DNA of 64,000 nt. Origin: Nitrospirota bacterium. Lineage in GTDB: Bacteria; Nitrospirota; Nitrospiria; Nitrospirales; Nitrospiraceae. Within the stretch, counting starts at the first letter, position 1; each line of letters begins with the position of its first letter. The notes below the pieces were generated by a model. The model saw nothing but the letters and a program-made list of their open reading frames with translations, had not been told where the DNA came from and ran no database searches. The stretch spans positions 1 to 64,000 of the forward strand of contig JAGXAR010000017.1 of NCBI GenBank assembly GCA_018971525.1. Direction: 5' to 3'. The translations under genes and the position numbers were made by a program. Positions 42,662 through 51,573 of this stretch are shown here, piece by piece.

Positions 42662-44155
42662 TTGAGCTCTCTTGCCTCACGCCCCACCGTCTTTGTTCCG
42701 GCACGGTGGGGCTTTTTCATTTCCACCGAGACTCTCTTTGCCGTGGTGGCTTTCGTGCTGCTTGCCGGATGCGGTCCCTCGGTCAATCGGTATCTCCTCA
42801 TCGAAGCGAGTCTTCGCGCTCATGACCCCAAGGGTGCCGATGCCATCGTCCAGCGGGATGAAAAGGAGTATGGCGGAAAAAGCCGTGTGCTCTACGGTAT
42901 GGATCGAGGGATGACCCTTCAACTCGCGGGCGACTATCAACAGAGCAACACCGTATTGGATCAGGCTGAGGAGGAAGTGGATCGTCTCTACACTCGAAAG
43001 ATTCGAACGGAATCCCTCGCGTTCATGACGAATGACACGGCATTACCCTATGAGGGTGATCCCTACGAACAGGTGTTGATCAATGTGTTGAAGGCACTCA
43101 ATTATGCGGTGTTGGGGCAGTGGCAAGATGCGCTGGTCGAGGCCCGGCGCATCGACCACCGGCTTGACGTCTTATCGGATCGAACCAGGGATAAGAATGC
43201 CTATCGGGATGACGGCTTCGCGCGCTATCTGAGCGGCATCCTCTATGAGAGCACCGGCGACGTGAATAATGCATTCATTTCCTATCGAAATGCGTATGAG
43301 GTCTTTGAGTCCTCCCGTGTATGGTCGCACACGGCCGTTCCGTCCCAGTTGCGGGTAGATCTATTACGAACGGCCGAGGCACTGCACTTCACGCAGGAAT
43401 TGACCGAGTACCAACACCGGTTTCCCGATACCAGGTGGGAGACTAGTCAGGCCTTGCAACAACTCGCTCAAGTTATCGTGATCAGCTATAATGGCCGCGC
43501 GCCACGCAAGGAGGATCTGTTTCTTGACCTACCGATCAGTCTCGATGCACTCCAATTGGTGCTCCTCAACCGCGGGTTTTCGCAGGCGAACCGGCAATCC
43601 AATCAGGTGGTGGACACGGTCTTGTATGGGCTTAACGGACGCGTCGTTCGCGTGGCCTTGCCACGGCTCGTCCCGCAGAAGACGCACGTGCCTGTCGATA
43701 CGGTGAGTCTCATCCAGGACAATGGCACGCGGGTGACGCTGAACACTCAGTTGGTGCAAAGCGTGACGGCCTTGGCAGATAAGGCGCTATCGGAACGAAT
43801 GCCTGGAATAACCGCCAAGGCCCTCGCCCGTGCCGCCACGAAGTTCGCGATGGCCGAGGGAGCCACAAGAGGGGCTCAGCATGCAGCGGGGAGAGATGCG
43901 GCACCGTGGGTCGGTCTTCTCGTTGGGTTGCTGACGAAAGGACTGGCCGTGGCATCGGAAGAAGCCGACAAGCGGAGCTGGCAGACGTTGCCCGATGAAA
44001 TCCATCTCGCGCGGGTATGGGTTCCACCGGGCCGGTACCAGGTACAGAGCCAGTCGCCCGGAGGCTCTCATGACCTTCTGAAGCCTGAGGCCTTGCGGAC
44101 ACTGTCCCTCGGGCCAGGCGAGACCACCGTGCTCATTCAACGGGTGATGCCATGA
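42662..44155 (+). CDS. COG3014-type lipoprotein with TPR-like helices
   Basis: A 497-residue protein. The frame has no ATG before the lipobox (VLLAGCG at about residue 37), so the start is probably the TTG at 42662. The N-terminus then has basic residues and a hydrophobic stretch as expected of a signal peptide. The body is rich in helical repeats (YGMDRGMTLQLAGDYQQSNTVLDQAEE, LINVLKALNYAVLGQWQDALVEARRID). It ends in a domain with an RVWVPPGRYQV strand. COG3014 proteins are recalled next to LpoB and LPP20 genes in other Gram-negatives, as here. ATGA overlap with the next gene. Confidence 0.72.
   Translation: MSSLASRPTVFVPARWGFFISTETLFAVVAFVLLAGCGPSVNRYLLIEASLRAHDPKGADAIVQRDEKEYGGKSRVLYGMDRGMTLQLAGDYQQSNTVLDQAEEEVDRLYTRKIRTESLAFMTNDTALPYEGDPYEQVLINVLKALNYAVLGQWQDALVEARRIDHRLDVLSDRTRDKNAYRDDGFARYLSGILYESTGDVNNAFISYRNAYEVFESSRVWSHTAVPSQLRVDLLRTAEALHFTQELTEYQHRFPDTRWETSQALQQLAQVIVISYNGRAPRKEDLFLDLPISLDALQLVLLNRGFSQANRQSNQVVDTVLYGLNGRVVRVALPRLVPQKTHVPVDTVSLIQDNGTRVTLNTQLVQSVTALADKALSERMPGITAKALARAATKFAMAEGATRGAQHAAGRDAAPWVGLLVGLLTKGLAVASEEADKRSWQTLPDEIHLARVWVPPGRYQVQSQSPGGSHDLLKPEALRTLSLGPGETTVLIQRVMP
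42681..42717 (+). terminator. Intrinsic terminator hairpin
   Basis: GCCCCACCGT (42681-42690) pairs perfectly with ACGGTGGGGC (42703-42712) around a 12-base loop, followed directly by TTTTT (42713-42717). It is a textbook rho-independent terminator for the LpoB-like gene. Yet it lies inside the 5' coding part of the COG3014 gene, so it could act as an attenuator between the two. Confidence 0.8.
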
Positions 44156-45315
44156 TAGACGGATTGCTGTTCGTGAGCCGAATCGGGGTAATGCTGATGG
44201 CGTCGGCCGCACTATCCGGCTGTACATGGTTTGGAGGACAAGCGAAACCAGACTGGATCGATGGAGTGAGTGCCTCCTATCCGTCCGGACAATATCTCGT
44301 CGGCGTGGGACAGGCAGAGAATCGCGCGGTAGCTGAAGATCAAGCCTATGCAGCGGTGGCCCGTATTTTCAAAGCCGAGGTCAGTGCGCAAGCAAAAGAC
44401 TGGGAGTCGTATCTGTTGATAGAGCAGCGTGGACACAGCAGCGCCGAACGACGTTTGACTCTCGACAATCTGACCAGTGTGTCGACCGACAAAGTGTTGG
44501 AGAACGTCCGGATCTTCGATCGATGGGTCGATGTGCACAAAGGACTCCATTATGCATTGGCGGGGATGAATCGGTCTCAGGCAGAAACCGCATTTATGGA
44601 ACGGATTACCGAGTTGGATCGATCGATCAGCGACGATGTTACGGAGGCCCATCGACCCTCCGATAAGCTGGCAAAAGTCAGAGCACTGAGACGGGCTGCC
44701 CGAAATCTCGTGTTGCGGGAGACCTATAATGCCGACCTTCGCGTGATCCGACCGAGCGGGCAGGGTACCGCTGCAGCCTATCGCGTGAGCGAACTCACGC
44801 TCGAACTCGAACAGTTCCTTGCCACGAATCTGGTACTGGCGGTTTCGGTGACCGGCGATCAGGTTGAACCGGCACAACGTGCCTTGACGGAGGGATTGCT
44901 GAAGGAAGGGCTGCAAGTCACGAGTCGGCCGTGGGAGGGGGATCGATCGATCGGCGTCGATTCCGGTGGACCATCTCCGGAGTTGCTCGTGCGGGGCGTT
45001 GTGCGGGTGTGGCCGATCGACGTGCGCGATCCGCTGTTCAAGTTCGTGCGATGGTGCAGCGATTTCGAAGTCGTGGATTTGACCAGCCAGCGGGTGGTCG
45101 GTGCCTTGTCAAAGGGTGGAAAGGAAGGCCATCTGTCGGAGCGTGAGGCCACAGCCAAAGCCGTGCGTGTCATGCAGCAGGAGTTATCTGCCGATGTGGC
45201 GAAGGCCATTGCGGCACATGTGTATGGAGAGTCGGAACTGCCGGCACAGGCGAGCCAGCCTGCGGGATGTCCGCGGGACGGGCTGGTACCAACGCCGGCA
45301 TCAGCACCCCACTAA
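44152..45315 (+). CDS. Large LPP20-family lipoprotein
   Basis: A 387-residue lipoprotein with lipobox ALSGCT. The mature start KPDWIDGVSASYPSGQYLVGVGQAENRAVAEDQAYAAVARIF is the LPP20 domain, matching the smaller protein at 41418 in its GVG turn and Ala-rich helix. A second domain (about 220-350) has alternating strands (LLVRGVVRVWPIDVRD, FKFVRWCSDFEVVDL). The C-terminal tail is Pro/Ala-rich. It overlaps the COG3014 gene, so the two are translated together. Confidence 0.75.
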   Translation: MIDGLLFVSRIGVMLMASAALSGCTWFGGQAKPDWIDGVSASYPSGQYLVGVGQAENRAVAEDQAYAAVARIFKAEVSAQAKDWESYLLIEQRGHSSAERRLTLDNLTSVSTDKVLENVRIFDRWVDVHKGLHYALAGMNRSQAETAFMERITELDRSISDDVTEAHRPSDKLAKVRALRRAARNLVLRETYNADLRVIRPSGQGTAAAYRVSELTLELEQFLATNLVLAVSVTGDQVEPAQRALTEGLLKEGLQVTSRPWEGDRSIGVDSGGPSPELLVRGVVRVWPIDVRDPLFKFVRWCSDFEVVDLTSQRVVGALSKGGKEGHLSEREATAKAVRVMQQELSADVAKAIAAHVYGESELPAQASQPAGCPRDGLVPTPASAPH

Positions 45316-45333
45316 CTTAGAGAGAGGGAGGGT

Positions 45334-45612
45334 ATGGCCAAATCGAAGTCGGGAGCAGGACACACTTCAACTCGTGCACCCCGCAGCCGTGGCCGTGGGT
45401 TGACGGTCACACATCAGCGGGTGCCCAGTCGCTTGGCGAAACGCCGACTGGGTGAGCGGCTCAAGAACGACACTACGTCGTTCAATTTTGGCAACCTAGC
45501 CGACAAGCTCCGGAAGGAGGGGTATGAAGAGCTGCCGCTGGATGAACTCCAAGATCGGCTCTCGAAAATGCCGGGCCCCTTGGCCGCCATCATTCTAAAG
45601 GGAAGGGTGTGA
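45334..45612 (+). CDS. Putative antitoxin of the PIN pair
   Basis: A 92-residue protein. The first ~45 residues are Arg/Lys/Ser-rich and likely disordered or nucleic-acid binding; the last ~45 are acidic and helical (NLADKLRKEGYEELPLDELQDRLSKM). It ends four bases before a PIN-domain gene. That order and spacing are typical of VapBC-type modules, where the first gene encodes the antitoxin. It does not match a common antitoxin fold that I can name, so the role rests on context. Confidence 0.5.
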   Translation: MAKSKSGAGHTSTRAPRSRGRGLTVTHQRVPSRLAKRRLGERLKNDTTSFNFGNLADKLRKEGYEELPLDELQDRLSKMPGPLAAIILKGRV

Positions 45613-45616
45613 TCGC

Positions 45617-46060
45617 ATGCCGTACTACTATTTTGACTCAACAGCTCTGGTGAAACGGTACAGCATGGAGCGCGGCACACGCATCGTCAACAAGCTCATG
45701 GTGAAGCGTGGCAAAGTGGCGATTCTGCCGACGTGGTCCGTGACCGATTTTTATACGGCATTCTCGAATCGAGCCCACCACGGAGACATCACCCGGGACG
45801 ATTGTTACTCGGTGATTCATAAGTTCGAGAGAGAGTCGCAGGAGGGTTTGTACCAGTTCATTGCCCCGACGATGCAGACATACTTGGCGACCAAAGAACT
45901 TTCGCTGGAGTATCCTGCGCTCCGGTCACCACAGGTCTTGCATTTGGCGCTGGCTTTAGAGCTCAAGCCCCTGCGGCTGACCGTCGTCAGTGCCGATACG
46001 CAATTGCTGACGGCCTGTCGTTCGGCGGGCCTCCATATCATTAATCCTGAAGAGGATTAA
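45617..46060 (+). CDS. PIN-domain ribonuclease toxin (VapC-like)
   Basis: A 147-residue PIN domain. It opens with YYYFDSTALVKRY, in which Asp is the first metal ligand and SALVK/STALVK is the usual strand-helix. Later acidic residues (Glu in SLEYPALRSPQ region, Asp in VVSADTQLLTACRSAGL) complete the site. Such enzymes cleave tRNA or rRNA and are held inactive by the partner encoded just upstream. A GGGAAGGGTGTG stretch lies before the ATG. Confidence 0.75.
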   Translation: MPYYYFDSTALVKRYSMERGTRIVNKLMVKRGKVAILPTWSVTDFYTAFSNRAHHGDITRDDCYSVIHKFERESQEGLYQFIAPTMQTYLATKELSLEYPALRSPQVLHLALALELKPLRLTVVSADTQLLTACRSAGLHIINPEED

Positions 46061-46075
46061 GGGGATCATGCGGGG

Positions 46076-46594
46076 TTATCGGCACTGATAGTCGGCGATC
46101 ATCGAGTCGATGACGGTCACCCAATCAGTGGCGGCCTCCCGGAGCTGGACGGCCTTCGCGGAGAGGGGGCCTGGCGCATTCTCATCGCGACCGAGGGCGG
46201 AAACCGACTGTTGGACATTGCTGTGGGCGAGCGAGAGGCTTCCACAGACCCCCGAAGAGGCCGGCAGTTGGCCTCCGGCCCGGCGAAAGAGGGCCATGGC
46301 ACGGTAACCATGTTCCTGTGAACGAAACAAGGTTTCGGCGCCTTGGAACAGCCGAACTGCTGAGACATCCTCATGATGGGTCTTAGCAAGGAGTTTGGCC
46401 ATGAGTGCAGCGCGTCCCATGTTCATGGCGGCTCCCTCCGGGTCGTCGCTGGCGATCGCATCTTCGGCTTTTGCACGAAGACGCTCCAGCTCAGACTCAT
46501 CTCCGGTCGTTTGAGCCCATGCCCACCCTGCGAAGGACCCGGCGATCGCCCAGGCAGTCAGCGCGATGAAAGAGGTCCTCACCGTCCGCATCAT
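46076..46594 (-). CDS. Exported helical protein, unknown
   Basis: A 172-residue protein from the ATG at 46594. A signal peptide ends near WAWAQTT. The mature part is almost wholly helical and Ala-rich (ELERLRAKAEDAIASDDPEGAAMNMGRAALMAKLLAK), resembling TPR-like or SEL-type packing but without a clear repeat. Two cysteines occur (SSGVCGSL and the penultimate residue). It follows the HEAT-repeat gene on the same strand at 32 bases; a longer start would overlap that gene. The exact start is uncertain. Confidence 0.55.
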   Translation of the reverse strand: MMRTVRTSFIALTAWAIAGSFAGWAWAQTTGDESELERLRAKAEDAIASDDPEGAAMNMGRAALMAKLLAKTHHEDVSAVRLFQGAETLFRSQEHGYRAMALFRRAGGQLPASSGVCGSLSLAHSNVQQSVSALGRDENAPGPLSAKAVQLREAATDWVTVIDSMIADYQCR

Positions 46595-46626
46595 CCGCTG
46601 GACAGCCACGCGACTCTGTCTGCGTA

Positions 46627-47700
46627 CTATTGGAGATATTCCCATGTGTCGATCTGTTTGATGCTCCAATTCACGGCTTCCTTGAGCTTTGCGACCTTGG
46701 GATCCATCTCGTTCCCGTGGATATGAGCCAAAGATTTTTGAAGGGTGAAGAGCGGATCATACGCTCGCCGGTCTGGCAACTTCCCAAGTGCCCAGGCCAC
46801 TTCAGTTTTGACCGTCACGTCGTCCGTCTTCAATGTTTCGAGCAGCGGATCGATTATTGTGAAATCCCCGTGCAGCGCGCCGATCAACCCGAGCGCTTTC
46901 GCGGCGGTGGCCCGTAATTCTGGAGTGCCGGATTTCATCGTGTCGATCAGGGTTGGAATCGTTTCTTTCTGTCCGATATTGCCCAGCGCCAACGCCGCAG
47001 CCTTGGCGACCTCTGGATCAGACCCCTTCAGCGCGACAAGCAGGCGGGGGACGGATTTGGCGGAGAACAGCTGCCCGAACAGTGAAATCAACTGCACCTT
47101 GCGGGCCGACGGCGTCGCGGGATTGTCATACAGTTTGAACAGTCGTTCCTCCTGTCCCCAGTCAGCCGTCACCAGGCTGGGAAAGTCGTAGTCCTCGAGT
47201 CTCTCTCGCAACTTCGCCATGGCATAATCGGAAGGGGCGCCGGCCTTCGCGGCTTCGGCGGCCTGCTGGGCGTCCGCAAAATCAGTCCGAACTTCTTTGC
47301 GCCATCCTGTTGCCTTTCCATCCAACAAGTAGGTGAGCTGGCAGGCAGGCCCCTTCCACAAGCGGGACGGGGAGTCCGGCAGATCTGCGTCACTGCCCAT
47401 ACTTGTAGTGCCTTCCCAGGTTTTCCGTTGCTCGCATTTCACTTTAAAGACAACATCGTGAGGTTGGGAGGGATCAGACACGATGCTGTAGCCGAATTCC
47501 CCTAGCCGCTTTGCCACCAGGTCACGGAACGGCGTTGCATCGGCCTGGCCTTGATCCGTGAGAGCGAGTACATCCAGGAGGATGCGGTCGATGCGCAGGA
47601 GTTGTTGCTTTTGCAGTTCGGTGAGTGCTTCGCGGCGAGCCCAGCCATCGGAGGTCAGCAGCAGGCAGCAGAGGAGGCTCCAGACAATTGTTCGTGTCAT
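46627..47700 (-). CDS. Exported HEAT-repeat protein
   Basis: A 357-residue protein starting at 47700 behind GGAGG, with a signal peptide ending near DGWARR. The N-terminal ~150 residues are of unknown fold with two cysteines (KVKCEQRK, GPACQLTY). Residues ~190-340 contain HEAT/PBS-type repeats: SVPRLLVALKGSDPEVAKAAALALGNIG, TIPTLIDTMKSGTPELRATAAKALGLIG, LLETLKTDDVTVKTEVAWALGKL. It probably serves as a periplasmic binding scaffold. The longer upstream frame lacks a ribosome site. Confidence 0.75.
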   Translation of the reverse strand: MTRTIVWSLLCCLLLTSDGWARREALTELQKQQLLRIDRILLDVLALTDQGQADATPFRDLVAKRLGEFGYSIVSDPSQPHDVVFKVKCEQRKTWEGTTSMGSDADLPDSPSRLWKGPACQLTYLLDGKATGWRKEVRTDFADAQQAAEAAKAGAPSDYAMAKLRERLEDYDFPSLVTADWGQEERLFKLYDNPATPSARKVQLISLFGQLFSAKSVPRLLVALKGSDPEVAKAAALALGNIGQKETIPTLIDTMKSGTPELRATAAKALGLIGALHGDFTIIDPLLETLKTDDVTVKTEVAWALGKLPDRRAYDPLFTLQKSLAHIHGNEMDPKVAKLKEAVNWSIKQIDTWEYLQ

Positions 47701-48177
47701 TCCGATCCTCCGTAAGACGTCGGCCGGTACTCGCGCGCAATTGTGTACTCTACCCAACAGAGCGCCATGCTGGCAAGTTCCAGGAAATTCTGGAGAAGTA
47801 TTTCTGTACGAAGCGGCCAATTCGATAGGTGGAGAAAATGTGATGCTTGCGGGTCGGCATTGCGTTTCTTGAGGCCGATCAATTGTGTTCGGCAAATTCC
47901 CCCCCGCTCGGGGGATCCTTAGCCTGGCCGTGGCAGGTAAAGGATGAAGCAACCGTGGGACTCGGTTATCCAAATGACGGGTTGTCAGTGGATCGTTATG
48001 AAAGGCTTTCCTTTATTTAAGCAGGCACAGCATCCCTTCGTGCGCTGAAACGTAGGTAACATCCATTAACTCTACAGTGCGATTGTCCTTCCTGATGCAG
48101 CCAGCCTAGTATTGAGCCGCTTGCTTCCTCAAGTCTCAATTGGCCGGAAATCTGTCGCGAGTAGGAGGATATCATCC
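47701..48177. other. Divergent intergenic region
   Basis: About 480 bases between the HEAT-repeat and ferredoxin genes. It contains a short CCCCC-GCTC-GGGGG hairpin at about 47901-47914 and a doubtful 34-codon frame from about 47944. Promoters for both flanking genes are expected, but none is clear. GTAGGAGG just before 48178 is the ribosome site of the ferredoxin gene. Confidence 0.4.
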
Positions 48178-49449
48178 ATGGGACCGGTGCTTAGCCATCC
48201 ATCACAGTCCCTCCAACTCATCACGATAGACAGTCGAAGAGAGGATTCCCACGGTTCTTGCAAGGTTCACAGCCCCGTGGATCTGTCACCCACAAAGCGC
48301 CACAAGTATCGCATGATCGCATTAGCGTCGGTGCATGCCTATATCGCGTTCCATCTTATTTCATGGCATGTCTTCGGCATCCAGATTTGGGGCAAGACCG
48401 CGATGATGGGGGTGCCTTCTCTCGCCAAAGGGACCATTAACGCGGCAGCGATTATGGTCATGTTAATTTTAGGCTCAATAATGATCTGGGGGCGCGGGTT
48501 TTGTGGCTGGGTCTGCCACATGCGTGGCGCGATCGAATTCGCCGACTGGAGCTTGCGAAAGCTTAAAGTGCGGCAATATCTCAATTTGCGCGAGAAAAAT
48601 GTTCTGGTCAACACGCCTCATCGCTGGCTCTTGAGGGTAGGTGCTCTGTTTGTGCTCCTGTTGCCTGTCATCATTCTGATTCACAATGTCGGGTTCTCTC
48701 CCAAGGTCAATGTGATGGCGCCGGTGCCGATCGCCGATTTACCTGGGTATGAGGGCAAGGCGTTCGCCAAGACCGCCTTTTTCAATTTTGACATCAAACC
48801 CACGTGGAATGATTACTTGCTGGCCTTCGGCTTAGCTGTGTTTATCCAATTTACCATGAGCATCCTGCTCAACTTGCGCTATGGACAGGGCGCATTTTGC
48901 CGGATCTTATGTCCATACGCCCCAATGATGGTCCCGCTCATGAACATCTCTCCGGTACAGAAAAAAATTACACGTGTGGCGCAGTGTACCGGCTGCCGCG
49001 ACTGCAGTAATGCCTGCCCGCAGGGCATCGATGTCAGTAGAGAGATCTTCCACTTTGACGGGAAGGTGATTAATACCGAGTGCATCAAATGCTACGCCTG
49101 CATCGATGCCTGCGATGATAATGTCCTGAAAGATACGGCTGCGCCAGGTGTTCCCCAAACCGATCGGCTGAAGCCCTATGAGAAACGTCCATGGCAACAG
49201 GAGCTGGCCCGCAAAGATGGCCTTCTGACGAACGCCAAGCACATGCAGGTCTTCGAGCCACTCGGCCCGGTGGCTGATTTTACCTCCATCATCGTGGCAT
49301 TGATCTGCGGCGGCATCACGTCCCGGTTCGGCGGATTCTGGTTTTACCCAGGCGCGATCATCTCATTCATTGTGCTGCGGGAGTGTTGCTTGTATGTCAG
49401 GAAATGGTCGTCCGTACCGAAGGGGAAAACTCCATCTGTTACCGTTTAG
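48178..49449 (+). CDS. NapH/CcoG-like polyferredoxin membrane protein
   Basis: A 423-residue protein; the start at 48178 follows TAGGAGG. It has about five hydrophobic helices. The membrane part carries GRGFCGWVCHMRG and FCRILCPYAPMM, the paired Cys motifs of the NapH/NosR/CcoG families. A cytoplasmic double ferredoxin follows with CTGCRDCSNACPQG and CIKCYACIDACDD, enough for two [4Fe-4S] clusters. It probably passes electrons between the quinone pool and a soluble or periplasmic partner; no dedicated reductase is adjacent. Gene order (DUF5989-like peptide downstream) gives no more hints. Confidence 0.82.
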   Translation: MGPVLSHPSQSLQLITIDSRREDSHGSCKVHSPVDLSPTKRHKYRMIALASVHAYIAFHLISWHVFGIQIWGKTAMMGVPSLAKGTINAAAIMVMLILGSIMIWGRGFCGWVCHMRGAIEFADWSLRKLKVRQYLNLREKNVLVNTPHRWLLRVGALFVLLLPVIILIHNVGFSPKVNVMAPVPIADLPGYEGKAFAKTAFFNFDIKPTWNDYLLAFGLAVFIQFTMSILLNLRYGQGAFCRILCPYAPMMVPLMNISPVQKKITRVAQCTGCRDCSNACPQGIDVSREIFHFDGKVINTECIKCYACIDACDDNVLKDTAAPGVPQTDRLKPYEKRPWQQELARKDGLLTNAKHMQVFEPLGPVADFTSIIVALICGGITSRFGGFWFYPGAIISFIVLRECCLYVRKWSSVPKGKTPSVTV

Positions 49450-49514
49450 TCGTAGATAGCAAACTACAGGCTTTTGCAGCTTCATGATGCACCGTTGTTG
49501 AAAAGGAGAGACGC

Positions 49515-49694
49515 TTGAGCACATCCACAAGAGTGAAAGATTATTACAGCCTAGTAGCCGAGTTTATGGTGTTTTTGAGGGAGAAAAAATCCTATTGGCT
49601 GGCACCCGTCATTTTCTTTCTCTTGCTATTGAGTGCGCTTGCCTTCTTTCTTGAAGGAAGCGTGCTCGCGCCGGCAATTTACTCTGTTTTCTAA
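49515..49694 (+). CDS. DUF5989-like 59-residue membrane peptide
   Basis: A short gene with AAGGAGAG before a TTG start at 49515. The product has a polar/aromatic N-terminus (KDYYSLVAEFMVFLREKK), one hydrophobic helix (WLAPVIFFLLLLSALAFFL) and the ending SVLAPAIYSVF. The xxKKxYWLxP...S-x-APxIYxxF layout is that of the DUF5989 family as I recall it. Those peptides are often found beside SxtJ-like membrane proteins and SGNH hydrolases; the SGNH gene here lies 157 bases away on the opposite strand. Function unknown. Confidence 0.6.
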   Translation: MSTSTRVKDYYSLVAEFMVFLREKKSYWLAPVIFFLLLLSALAFFLEGSVLAPAIYSVF

Positions 49695-49850
49695 TGCCGT
49701 AGGAGGTTGCCGCGGCAAAGGCGGGTGAATATATTATGTGATGTTTCTCGGCAGCGTGCCTGCCGGCATCTGTCTCGTGCTGAACTCACAGGTATCTTGG
49801 TATTACCTGGCTGGAGTCTCGCGGTCTGGTGTGAGAAAGAAAGCCCGCCA

Positions 49851-51272
49851 CTACTGTTTCAGCCGACCCATCTCCTCCCGCACAATGGGTTCTAGGCACT
49901 TGGCGATCACAGCATTGGCCGTAGGGGAATAGTGTGATTGGGGCATGTATTCGTCGAATGCCTTTGCTTCAATGAGGCAGGTGGTCATGTCATAGTAGTC
50001 GATGCCGGCAGCACGAAGCATTTGAACCGAGAGGGGAATGTACTTGTCTCCGTATTCGGCAGCCCTCCGTAGTTCAGGTTGGTACGGGAAGAGGACGACC
50101 AGGGGAATTGCGCCCTGTTCCCGAACGTCACGAACCAGGGTTGTGAGCACTTGTTGGCTTAAGGCCATCATGGTTTCCTCAGAGTCCGCTTCCCGAGGAG
50201 GGTCGCTAGGGGGTCTGAGGGAGATCAACAAGCGAAAGAAATATGACTGCTGAAAGAAATGCCACAAGCCATTGCGTTCCCACTCAAGACGACGAAAGTA
50301 GGCGTCTTGGTCGAGGTGGGGTAATTCCCTGATCGTGGTGTGAGCAAAGACTTCTGCTGGAGTCGGCAGGGGTTGGTTGATGGGTGAGGGGGCGCCATTC
50401 TTTAGAATCAACCGTGGGCGGGCAAATGGCAATCCAAACCAACCAGGATTCATTAGAAAATTATATACGTTAGTGATTCTTCGTATTTCTTCGGACGTGA
50501 TTCCGATGAGAACGATCTGAGGTTTCCAGGGGTGAGCATCCCTCTCATACCGGAGTAAGACTTGATCCAATCCGTAACCAGAGACTCCAAAATTCAGAAC
50601 CTGAACAGCCGGTCCGAGCTGTGCCTCTAACGCGTGTCCCCACGAGTCTTCGCACCGCACTTCATAGCCGTAAGTCATGGAGTCTCCCATCAGGGCAATG
50701 CGAACGGTTGCCGGCTTCTCCGGCAAACCAGAATGCCTAGTGCGTCGGTCAGCGAATGACATGCCGACCCTAGGGGCGCGAAGTCCCTCGGCGCTACTGG
50801 CGTCTTGCCCCATAGCATTTTGACGGGAGGGTGCCACGGTCCATCCAAGAACCGGATCATAGATCAGGAAGGGATTGTCAAGGGTCATTCGTTCTACCAC
50901 AGGCTTGTAGAGTGCGACGACATCTGACCACTTTCTGGGGTGCAGGGGAACTCCTAGAATCGCTTCTCCTGTTGCTGTTCGGGTTGAAAAGAGACGAATC
51001 ACAATTTCAATGCTCCCGACTGTCAGTATCAGCATGAGGACGTTCGCCGCAGCGGCCATAGCCAGTTCTTTCCGAATAGGTAATCCACCGATTCTGAAAG
51101 TTCGGATAACCCAGCTGATTGAGAGGGTCAAAATAATTGATGAGCAGACGAAAAGAATTCCTGGGAAACTGAGGAGGAATGAGAAAGTATCAACTTTGGA
51201 GGACGCTCGATAAAGACAAAGGAGAGCGAGGAGGGTAGCAGCTTCGCTCACGCACAATACAAAAAAAAGCAT
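49851..51272 (-). CDS. Membrane-anchored SGNH/GDSL hydrolase-like protein
   Basis: A 473-residue protein from the ATG at 51272 (CGGAG upstream). Three hydrophobic helices occupy residues ~1-105. The SGNH domain follows: block I IALMGDSMTYGYEV with the nucleophilic Ser; block II Gly in VLNFGVSGYGLDQVLLRY; block III region IVLIGITSEEIRRITN; and the C-terminal Asp-x-x-His equivalent probably DEYMPQSHYSPTANAVIA. Such proteins esterify or deacylate extracellular glycans or act on alginate-like polymers. It converges with the DUF5989-like gene. Confidence 0.75.
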   Translation of the reverse strand: MLFFVLCVSEAATLLALLCLYRASSKVDTFSFLLSFPGILFVCSSIILTLSISWVIRTFRIGGLPIRKELAMAAAANVLMLILTVGSIEIVIRLFSTRTATGEAILGVPLHPRKWSDVVALYKPVVERMTLDNPFLIYDPVLGWTVAPSRQNAMGQDASSAEGLRAPRVGMSFADRRTRHSGLPEKPATVRIALMGDSMTYGYEVRCEDSWGHALEAQLGPAVQVLNFGVSGYGLDQVLLRYERDAHPWKPQIVLIGITSEEIRRITNVYNFLMNPGWFGLPFARPRLILKNGAPSPINQPLPTPAEVFAHTTIRELPHLDQDAYFRRLEWERNGLWHFFQQSYFFRLLISLRPPSDPPREADSEETMMALSQQVLTTLVRDVREQGAIPLVVLFPYQPELRRAAEYGDKYIPLSVQMLRAAGIDYYDMTTCLIEAKAFDEYMPQSHYSPTANAVIAKCLEPIVREEMGRLKQ

Positions 51273-51573
51273 ATGTACTCCGTGGATATCAGTGGATGCC
51301 AATTGTAGCTTGGCCGATAAGTATTCGGAAGCGAATCTGCAGTCTTGCCAACAGATTCGGAGGTTGCACAGCCAAAGACACGTTCATTTGGAAGCTAGGG
51401 TTTAACCAGGTCATTCTCAAGGAATCGCTGCTTGGATTGGGGAACATTGAGGTGCCGGAGCTTGAGGTGGACCCCGATGGCATAGCGGCGCACCTGTCGC
51501 ATATTCCAACCCTGTAGAGGCGGGCGATGCTTGCAAGTTGCAAGGGTGACGAGGCGATCAGTATAATCCCCCG
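51273..51573. other. Gene-free stretch before proC
   Basis: About 300 bases between the divergent SGNH hydrolase and proC genes. Both strands have short open frames, none with a ribosome site or family resemblance. No strong hairpin seen. Confidence 0.35.
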
